NCBI GenBank assembly: GCA_945868195.1
Contig: CAMBLP010000100.1
Location: 1-7,983 of the forward strand
Source of the DNA: Bordetella parapertussis
GTDB taxonomy: Bacteria > Pseudomonadota > Gammaproteobacteria > Burkholderiales > Burkholderiaceae_B
DNA length: 7,983 nt
Direction of reading: 5' to 3'
In this document: piece by piece, positions 1 to 5,453 of the stretch
Layout: each line of letters starts with the position of its first letter
How positions within the stretch are numbered: the first letter of the stretch is position 1
Made by a program: the position numbers and the translations under genes
The notes under the pieces: model-generated
What the model was told of the DNA's origin: nothing
Database searches by the model: none
What the model saw: only the letters and a program-made list of their open reading frames with translations

Positions 1-411
1 CACCGACTTGACGGCTGGCCTGATGCGGTGGGTGGTCTGACGCGTCTCAAAAGCAAATACATCATCGCGCCGCTGTCCAACGGTAACATTTCCTTGCTGA
101 CCGACATCGCCAAATACACAGGCTTGCCCTGGGACTTGAATCTCTCCACCGAGGTCTTTCATTGCTACAAACCACAGCCACAGTCTTATCTGGGTGTCTG
201 TGCGGCGCTGCAACTTGAACCCGGCGAGGTGATGATGTGTGCCGCGCACAACGATGACCTGCTAGCGGCCCGCAATGTCGGACTCAGGACTGCGTTTTGG
301 CCACGTCCAACCGAACACGGTCCAGAGCAGAAAACCAATCTAGTCGCGGCGCATGACTTTGATATCGTAGCCAAGGACATACGGGATCTCGCCACCCAGA
401 TGGGTGTATAG
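1..411 (+). CDS. Haloacid dehalogenase type II-like HAD hydrolase, C-terminal part (5' end outside window)
   Basis: The frame is open from the first base, and the usual N-terminal third with the nucleophile aspartate (motif I) is missing. The visible 136 residues are therefore the end of a protein that usually has about 220-240. Three HAD motifs can be read, numbered from the window edge. Motif II is PLSNGN with S26. The motif III lysine is K57 in CYKPQPQSYL. Motif IV is AAHNDDLLAARNVGL with D85 and D86, followed by the AFWPRP stretch common in (S)-2-haloacid dehalogenase-like proteins. Known members hydrolyse 2-haloalkanoic acids in the cytoplasm, but many relatives annotated this way act on other substrates, so the substrate is open. 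A GTG at 28 could be taken as a start, but family homology continues upstream of it. The stop TAG lies 2 bases from the convergent yaeQ stop, and an intrinsic terminator follows at 419-454. Family is confident; substrate is not. Confidence 0.85.
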   Translation, partial: HRLDGWPDAVGGLTRLKSKYIIAPLSNGNISLLTDIAKYTGLPWDLNLSTEVFHCYKPQPQSYLGVCAALQLEPGEVMMCAAHNDDLLAARNVGLRTAFWPRPTEHGPEQKTNLVAAHDFDIVAKDIRDLATQMGV

Positions 412-413
412 GT

Positions 414-950
414 TTAGCGCCAGATCTGCTGCTCAAGCGTGATCTGGCCTTTTTCCGAGGAAACAAAGAGCTCGCTATCCTGGATATTGACGTGAATCGT
501 CATTGTGCGTTCAGCCCAGGTCGCCAGCTCTTTCGTTTGTTCTGCGGGCAAACAAACCACGTTGAGATTTCGCGTGCGGGCGAGCTTATTTTGTACAGAG
601 TCCCACCAGATTTTGCTGGTGTGTCCGCCGTAGCAATAAATCACCACTTCCGTGGCGCGTCCGCAAGCCTTTAAAATGCGACGTTCGTCTGGCTGACCCA
701 CCTCGATCCAAAGATCGATGGAGCCTGTCAGGTCTTTTCGCCAGAGGTCCGGCTCGTCCGCATCGCTGATCCCTTTGGTAAAGACCAGATCCTCATGGGC
801 ATTCAAGGCGAATGCCAACAGGCGCACCATCATCCTTTCGTCGGTTTCAGAAGGGTGACGGGCCAACGTGAGGGCATGGCTCTCGTAATAATGACGGTCC
901 GAATCCGCCACATTGAGCTCAGCTTTGTAGATTGTCGCGCGCAGGGCCAT
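414..950 (-). CDS. yaeQ: YaeQ family protein (PD-(D/E)XK-like fold)
   Basis: The 178-residue protein has the usual length of the family (about 180) and is recognised along its whole length. Landmarks are the start MALRATIYKAELNVAD, the HYYESHALTLARHPSET segment (residues 20-36), the ERMMVRLLAFALNA helix (39-51), and the acidic GSIDLWIEVGQP strand region with D79 and E83. From memory, crystal structures of YaeQ proteins show a fold related to PD-(D/E)XK nucleases, and D79, E83 and the following K94 would lie in the corresponding core. No activity is firmly established. An early proposal linked enteric YaeQ to transcript elongation through RfaH, and I would not transfer that here. The ATG at 950-948 fits the family N-terminus, although the region before it has only a weak Shine-Dalgarno-like AAGA. 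The gene is transcribed alone and divergently from the hydratase operon. Confidence 0.93.
   Translation of the reverse strand: MALRATIYKAELNVADSDRHYYESHALTLARHPSETDERMMVRLLAFALNAHEDLVFTKGISDADEPDLWRKDLTGSIDLWIEVGQPDERRILKACGRATEVVIYCYGGHTSKIWWDSVQNKLARTRNLNVVCLPAEQTKELATWAERTMTIHVNIQDSELFVSSEKGQITLEQQIWR
419..454 (+). terminator. Intrinsic terminator of the HAD gene, inside the 3' end of yaeQ
   Basis: GCCAGATC (419-426) and GATCTGGC (441-448) form a perfect 8-bp stem. Inside it, GCT (428-430) can pair with AGC (436-438) around a 5-base loop, which lengthens the hairpin with a G-U pair and one bulged base. The stem is followed by CTTTTT (449-454), the expected U-tract. It begins 8 bases after the HAD stop codon and lies wholly within the last codons of the convergent yaeQ gene, so the bases are used twice. 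In the minus direction there is no T-run after the hairpin, so it would not act as a good terminator for yaeQ. Confidence 0.75.
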
Positions 951-972
951 AAGTGGTCTTAAAGTGCAATCT

Positions 973-986
973 GACGCAAAGGCGTC
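973..986. repeat. Short inverted repeat in the divergent intergenic region
   Basis: GACGC (973-977) and GCGTC (982-986) form a perfect 5-bp inverted repeat around AAAG. It lies between the divergent genes and, on the yaeQ side, within the putative leader. It could be a small regulator site or a leader hairpin, but an arm this short can arise by chance. No T-run follows, so it is not a terminator. Confidence 0.25.
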
Positions 987-1012
987 GTAATAGAAATAAC
1001 GGGAAATTCTGG

Positions 1013-1042
1013 ATTATCCTTCATTACCAACTCTTAAGTGAA
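1013..1042 (-). promoter_or_regulatory. Possible sigma-70-type promoter for yaeQ
   Basis: Read on the minus strand, TTCACT (1042-1037) matches four of six bases of the -35 consensus. GATAAT (1018-1013) matches five of six bases of the -10 consensus. The spacer is 18 bases. Transcription would start near 1006, giving a leader of about 55 bases before the yaeQ ATG. The -35 element overlaps the ribosome-binding region of the divergent hydratase gene. This is a pattern match only. Confidence 0.35.
1035..1041 (+). promoter_or_regulatory. Ribosome binding site supporting the hydratase start at 1048
   Basis: TAAGTGA, a shortened match to the anti-16S sequence TAAGGAGGTGA, sits 6 bases before the ATG at 1048. 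It is weak but correctly spaced, and it supports this start over later in-frame ATG codons. Confidence 0.4.
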
Positions 1043-1047
1043 TTTTC

Positions 1048-1830
1048 ATGACAAACCCACAGATCGACGTGATTGCTCAAACTCTGCTGACAGCTCGCCG
1101 CACCCAGACTCCGGCCGATGCCAGCCCCTTTGTAGGTCAATTGCAAAGCGTCTCTGAGGCCCTGGCCGTCCAAGACATCATCCTCACCGCGTTAGCACCA
1201 CAACAGGCGCCGATATCCCGGCATTGGAAGTCTGGCGGCCCATCTCGAACCGCTGAAATTTTAAATACAGTCCTGCTTGACACTGGGATATTGAAAAGTC
1301 CCGCCCAAGCGAGCGCCCACCCGTTCAACCTTCGCCTGATCGAAATCGAGATCGGGTTCAAAACAAAGCATGCTGTCACGCCTGCGCAAGCACGCGTCAT
1401 GACACAAGAGCAAGGTCACGCCTTGATCGAAGCGTTTACGGTCACCATTGAGGTGGTCGACTCCCGCTGGAAACAGGGCAACGATACCGAGGCTTTACTC
1501 AAACTCGCGGATATGCAGTCGCACGGTGTCTTGGTCATCGGACAATGGCAACCCTATGGCGAACAAGAAGCACGCCGTGACTGGTCCAAACAGCGCTGCA
1601 CGGTCAAAATTGGCGAGCAAACACCTCTGGAATTTGTAGGCACACACTCAATGCAAGATCCGCGCTGGGTCATCCCCGCATGGGTTCAGCACGCGACGTC
1701 TAGCGGTCAAACCCTACCCGCCGGTGCCGTGGTAACGACGGGCAGTTGGTCAGGTGTACCTGCCGCGCAAGCGGGTGAGCTCGTTGTCGCCCAATTTGAC
1801 GGCATTGGTTCCGTCTCCGTTCAACTCTGA
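1048..1830 (+). CDS. 2-keto-4-pentenoate hydratase-like protein (FAH superfamily, MhpD group)
   Basis: The 260-residue length is close to MhpD-type hydratases (about 260-270). The N-terminal helices (1-60) lead to HWKSGG, where K61 sits at the usual GxKxG lysine position. The metal-binding glutamates are visible as E99 and E101 in LIEIEIGF and E135 in TIEVVDSR. The C-terminal TTGSWSGVPAAQAGELV (230-246) matches the family's TGS...AGD segment. Known relatives hydrate 2-hydroxypenta-2,4-dienoate in meta-cleavage pathways, or act as decarboxylases in the same routes, with Mg2+ or Mn2+. No aldolase, acetaldehyde dehydrogenase or ring-cleavage dioxygenase is nearby, so an aromatic pathway is not supported and the substrate is unknown. 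The gene is the first of a likely four-gene operon and stops 15 bases before the CoA-transferase family gene. Confidence 0.85.
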   Translation: MTNPQIDVIAQTLLTARRTQTPADASPFVGQLQSVSEALAVQDIILTALAPQQAPISRHWKSGGPSRTAEILNTVLLDTGILKSPAQASAHPFNLRLIEIEIGFKTKHAVTPAQARVMTQEQGHALIEAFTVTIEVVDSRWKQGNDTEALLKLADMQSHGVLVIGQWQPYGEQEARRDWSKQRCTVKIGEQTPLEFVGTHSMQDPRWVIPAWVQHATSSGQTLPAGAVVTTGSWSGVPAAQAGELVVAQFDGIGSVSVQL

Positions 1831-1845
1831 TCAGGTCCGCACACG

Positions 1846-2949
1846 ATGCAACCCCTTCATGGCGTCAAGATTCTCGATTTCAGCACCCTCCTGCCCGGTC
1901 CCATGTGTACCTTGCTTCTGGCCGATGCAGGCGCCGATGTCATCAAGATCGAACGTCCCGAAGGCGATGATATGCGCGCCTACCCGCCTAAGCTCGGCGA
2001 GGATAGCGTCAACTTTTCCTTGCTTAATCGTGGCAAAAAATCCATCATCGCCAACCTCAAGGATCCAATCACGCGCGAAAAAATAGAAGCCCTGATCCGC
2101 GAAGCGGACGTCATTGTCGAGCAATTCCGTCCGGGTGTGATGGATCGCCTTGGCCTTGGCTTTGAACAGGTCCACGCCTTGAATCCCAAGCTTGTCTATT
2201 GTTCGATCACCGGTTTTGGTCAAACGGGCCCATATGCTCAAATCGCAGCCCATGATATGAACTATCAAGCCAAAACCGGCATGGTGGGACTCGGTGCCGG
2301 CGCGGATGGCGCCCCGCAAGTCCCGCCGGTATTGGTCGCGGACCTCGCCGCGGGTGCCTACCCTGCTGTCATGAATATTTTGCTGGGCTTACGTCAGCGT
2401 GACCTCACCGGTCTAGGTTGTCATTTGGATGTCTCGATGGCCGACAACTTATTTCCGCTCATGTATTGGGGGCTTGGGCACGGCTGGGCCGCGAATCAAT
2501 GGCCCAAGGCGGGTGACGAGCTTTTAACGGGCGGCAGTCCGCGCTACCAAATCTATCAGACCTCCGATCTGAAATACTTGTCTGCCGCCCCCTTGGAGGA
2601 CAAGTTCTGGAAAAGGTTTCTAGAGCTGATTGGGGCACCCGAACTTATCGATCTCGATCAACCCGCTCTTGTCAAAGCCAGTATCGCCCGAATCATTGCA
2701 GCACATCCCGCCGCGCACTGGGTGAAGCTGTTTGAGGGTCAGGATGTCTGTGTCGCAGAAATCGTGACGCTCGAACAGGCGACACAAGACCCACACTTCC
2801 AAGAGCGTGGGGTCTTTAAACGACAGCTTAAAACCAGCAATGGTAAGGTACTATCCGCGCTACCGACACCGCTATGCTCGCCCTTTCTGAGTCCTGATAC
2901 GATGGCGACCAGTCCTAGACTCGGACAGCACACCGACGACCATTTATGA
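1846..2949 (+). CDS. Family III CoA-transferase, alpha-methylacyl-CoA racemase-like (CaiB/BaiF family)
   Basis: The 367-residue protein opens with the family signature GVKILDFSTLLPGPMCT (6-22) and DAGADVIKIERPEGDD (27-42). Its C-terminal half also follows racemases closely, with the LLTGGSPRYQIYQT and FEGQDVCVAEIVTLEQA segments. The residues that make up the racemase catalytic set are present as H136 (AHDMNY), D166 (VADLAAG) and E251 (APLEDKFW). Their spacings, 30 and 85, equal those of human AMACR H122, D152 and E237 as I recall that sequence. D137 occupies the position of the acyl-carrying aspartate of CoA-transferases, so transferase activity is not excluded. The likely role is epimerising 2-methyl-branched acyl-CoA esters in the cytoplasm. 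A CAGG 9-12 bases before the ATG is the probable ribosome site. The stop overlaps the next start by 4 bases (ATGA), which indicates translational coupling. Confidence 0.87.
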   Translation: MQPLHGVKILDFSTLLPGPMCTLLLADAGADVIKIERPEGDDMRAYPPKLGEDSVNFSLLNRGKKSIIANLKDPITREKIEALIREADVIVEQFRPGVMDRLGLGFEQVHALNPKLVYCSITGFGQTGPYAQIAAHDMNYQAKTGMVGLGAGADGAPQVPPVLVADLAAGAYPAVMNILLGLRQRDLTGLGCHLDVSMADNLFPLMYWGLGHGWAANQWPKAGDELLTGGSPRYQIYQTSDLKYLSAAPLEDKFWKRFLELIGAPELIDLDQPALVKASIARIIAAHPAAHWVKLFEGQDVCVAEIVTLEQATQDPHFQERGVFKRQLKTSNGKVLSALPTPLCSPFLSPDTMATSPRLGQHTDDHL

Positions 2950-4556
2950 TTCACATTACCGAACTTCGCCTTCCGCTCGAACACACCGAAGACGCCTTGC
3001 GTGCCGCGGTGATCGAACGGCTCGGCATCACGACCGACCAATTATTATCGTTTGATATTTTTAAACGTAGCTACGACGCACGTAAAAAAAATGCCCTCAC
3101 CTTTATTTATACGATCGATGCCAAGGTCACTGCGCCAGAGTTACTGTTAAAAAAATTCCGCGGTGATCCGCATATCAAGCCAACACCAGACACCGATTAC
3201 AAATTCGTCGCACGTACAGAGCGAGACGCACAACAAACTCGGCCCAGGCCCGTCGTGATCGGTTTTGGTCCATGCGGGATCTTTGCCGCCCTGTTATTAG
3301 CGCAGATGGGATTGAAACCCATTGTGTTAGAACGCGGCAAAGCCGTACGTGAACGCACGCAGGACACGTGGAAACTCTGGCGAAAAAATATTTTAAACCC
3401 CGAGTCAAACGTGCAATTCGGCGAAGGTGGTGCAGGCACATTCTCGGACGGCAAGCTTTACAGTCAGATCAAAGATCCAAAGTTTTATGGTCGTAAAGTC
3501 ATCCGCGAGTTTGTCAAAGCAGGCGCTCCCGAAGAAATCCTCTACGTCGCCAAGCCGCATATCGGCACCTTTCGCCTGGTCGGCGTAGTTGAAAAAATGC
3601 GCGAAGAAATCATCGCGCTAGGTGGCGAAATCCGCTTTTCCCAAAAGGTGGTGGGGTTCGAGATTTCACATCAGCAGATTCGGGCGGTTCAGCTCGAAAG
3701 CGGCGAAACGCTTGCCGCTGACCATGTGATCGTCGCCCTCGGACACAGTGCCCGCGATACCTTTACTATCATGCACGACGCCGGTGTCTTTATGGAAGCC
3801 AAACCGTTCTCAGTGGGTTTTCGCATTGAACATCCTCAATCATTGATTGATCGAGCCAGACTCGGCCCCAATGCAGGCAACAAGCTAATCGGTGCTGCAG
3901 ACTACAAACTCGTGCATCATGCCAACAATGGTCGCGCCGTCTACAGCTTTTGTATGTGCCCCGGCGGCACCGTTGTCGCAGCGACCTCCGAATCTAATCG
4001 TGTCGTCACCAATGGCATGAGTCAATACTCGCGCAATGAGCGCAATGCCAATGCGGGTATTGTGGTGGGTATCACACCCGCGGACTATCCCGGCGGGCCT
4101 CTCGCAGGTCTCGACTTTCAACGGCAAATCGAATCCCATGCCTATGTCTTGGGTGGTAGCAACTACGAAGCTCCAGGTCAACTTGTTGGTGATTTTTTGG
4201 TGGGGCGCGCCTCCACCGAACTCGGTAGCGTGATCCCATCTTACAAGCCTGGTGTTCATCTGACCGACTTAGCGACGAGCCTGCCTGACTATGCGATCGA
4301 AGCGATTCGCGAAGCCATTCCCGCGTTCGATAAACAAATCAAAGGCTTTTCGATGCACGATGCGCTATTGACTGGCGTCGAAACTCGAACCTCGTCCCCA
4401 CTCCGTATGACGCGAGGCGCAGACTTTCAGAGTCTCAACGTCAAAGGCCTCTATCCTGCGGGCGAAGGTGCAGGCTATGCCGGCGGCATTCTATCCGCAG
4501 GTGTCGATGGCATTCGTGTCGCAGAAGCACTGGCAATAAGCTACGTGTCCGCCTAG
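2946..4556 (+). CDS. FAD-dependent oxidoreductase of the COG2509 type, function unknown
   Basis: The 536-residue protein has an N-terminal domain of about 95 residues before the flavin fold. The dinucleotide-binding motif is VVIGFGPCGIFAALL (103-117), with the ribose-binding glutamate E129 in VLERG. Next come QFGEGGAGTFSDGKL (157-171), the second nucleotide-binding edge VIVALGHSARDT (261-272), CMCPGG (336-341) with two cysteines, and the C-terminal FAD motif GLYPAGEGAGYAGGI (501-515). This arrangement matches a widespread bacterial family annotated as FAD-dependent dehydrogenase. A Vibrio member has a solved structure, but I know of no established substrate. There is no signal peptide or membrane segment, so it is cytoplasmic. 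The start overlaps the preceding stop (ATGA), and no clear Shine-Dalgarno precedes it, consistent with coupled translation. Two long A-runs (3084-3091 and 3149-3155) lie in the N-terminal region, and the reading frame continues through both. Confidence 0.88.
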   Translation: MIHITELRLPLEHTEDALRAAVIERLGITTDQLLSFDIFKRSYDARKKNALTFIYTIDAKVTAPELLLKKFRGDPHIKPTPDTDYKFVARTERDAQQTRPRPVVIGFGPCGIFAALLLAQMGLKPIVLERGKAVRERTQDTWKLWRKNILNPESNVQFGEGGAGTFSDGKLYSQIKDPKFYGRKVIREFVKAGAPEEILYVAKPHIGTFRLVGVVEKMREEIIALGGEIRFSQKVVGFEISHQQIRAVQLESGETLAADHVIVALGHSARDTFTIMHDAGVFMEAKPFSVGFRIEHPQSLIDRARLGPNAGNKLIGAADYKLVHHANNGRAVYSFCMCPGGTVVAATSESNRVVTNGMSQYSRNERNANAGIVVGITPADYPGGPLAGLDFQRQIESHAYVLGGSNYEAPGQLVGDFLVGRASTELGSVIPSYKPGVHLTDLATSLPDYAIEAIREAIPAFDKQIKGFSMHDALLTGVETRTSSPLRMTRGADFQSLNVKGLYPAGEGAGYAGGILSAGVDGIRVAEALAISYVSA

Positions 4557-4570
4557 ATGCACGCCACATC

Positions 4571-5425
4571 ATGAAACGTGTGACACGGCGCGCGAACTTT
4601 GATCCTACGCTTGGTTACGAATATCCTACTCACTTACGTGAGAGTATCGAGGACTTGCCGATAACACCCGGTGTTTATATTTTTCATGGTGCCACGGGCG
4701 ATCTGCCTTTGTATATCGGAAAAAGCATCAACATCCGCGCACGCGTTATGTCGCATCTGCGAACTGCCGATGAAGCCCGCATGTTGAAACAGACAGAAAA
4801 AATTACCTATGTTCGTACGACGGGTGAAATCGGTGCGCTCCTGCTCGAAGCTAGATTGATCAAAGAACAACAGCCTCTATTTAATCAAAAGTTACGGCGC
4901 ACGCGTCAGATGTGCTCACTTAGAGTTCAAGGCGATCAGCCTGAGGTGGTTTACTCCAACAAAATCGATTTTTCAAATACGTCTGATTTATACGGTTTAT
5001 ATGCGAGTCGGCATTCCGCGATTGAGGCACTAAAGAATATCGCGGATGAGAAACAACTTTGCTTGAGTGTGCTCGGACTAGAAAAACTCTCTGGCGATCG
5101 ACCCTGTTTTCGCGCGATGCTCAATCGCTGCGCCGGCGCCTGTCATGGTCAAGAAACCCTCGCTGCGCATCGTGCGCGACTGTTGGAGAGCTTGTCTCAG
5201 AGTCGCGTGATCTGTTGGCCCTACCCAGGCGCGATAGGACTAATCGAACGTTTGGACGACGACATACAAATTCATGTCGTCAAAAACTGGTTTTATCTGG
5301 GCAGTGTCCCGACGATAGAGCAAGCGCGGACTTTACATATGACCGCGCCTGGCTTTGATAGCGATGGCTACAAAATTTTATGCAAACCCATTATGAATGG
5401 CTCTGCGCAAATCGTTGAGCTCTAA
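4571..5425 (+). CDS. cho: Cho-type excision repair endonuclease (UvrC homologue, GIY-YIG nuclease)
   Basis: The 284-residue protein corresponds to the N-terminal half of UvrC and has the length of Cho (about 290). It lacks the C-terminal RNase H-like and helix-hairpin-helix parts of UvrC. The GIY-YIG domain (about 28-108) has PGVYIF (33-38) and LYIGKS (47-52), catalytic R56 in NIRARV, metal ligand E93 in LLLEARLIKE and N105 in LFNQ. The R-E and E-N spacings of 37 and 12 equal those of UvrC. Cysteines C164, C179, C187 and C191 match the iron-sulfur cysteine pattern of UvrC. Cho makes the 3' incision at UvrAB-marked DNA lesions. In E. coli it is SOS-induced from its own LexA-controlled promoter. 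Here it lies 14 bases behind the FAD gene, with no LexA-type box and no clear ribosome site before it, so it is probably read from the operon. Confidence 0.92.
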   Translation: MKRVTRRANFDPTLGYEYPTHLRESIEDLPITPGVYIFHGATGDLPLYIGKSINIRARVMSHLRTADEARMLKQTEKITYVRTTGEIGALLLEARLIKEQQPLFNQKLRRTRQMCSLRVQGDQPEVVYSNKIDFSNTSDLYGLYASRHSAIEALKNIADEKQLCLSVLGLEKLSGDRPCFRAMLNRCAGACHGQETLAAHRARLLESLSQSRVICWPYPGAIGLIERLDDDIQIHVVKNWFYLGSVPTIEQARTLHMTAPGFDSDGYKILCKPIMNGSAQIVEL

Positions 5426-5453
5426 GGTCTGCAACCTGCAAGACAGAGATTTG

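Noticed and set aside
28..411. GTG at 28 as the true start of the HAD gene
   Set aside because: The frame is open to base 1 and the family's N-terminal motif I is missing, so the gene begins before the window.
1048..1830. Evidence for an aromatic meta-cleavage pathway
   Set aside because: Only the hydratase-like gene is present. No aldolase, acetaldehyde dehydrogenase or dioxygenase is in the window, and the following genes do not belong to such a route.
1831..2319. 162-residue open frame on the minus strand
   Set aside because: It is antisense to the racemase-like gene, whose protein has clear family motifs over the same bases. The antisense translation resembles nothing I know.
3885..4259. 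124-residue open frame on the minus strand
   Set aside because: It lies antisense within the FAD oxidoreductase, whose sense frame is continuous and conserved in type.
5427..5444. Hairpin between the convergent cho and DUF6817-like genes
   Set aside because: Only GTCT/AGAC plus two inner pairs with a bulge can form, and no T-run follows on either strand, so it is not a credible terminator.
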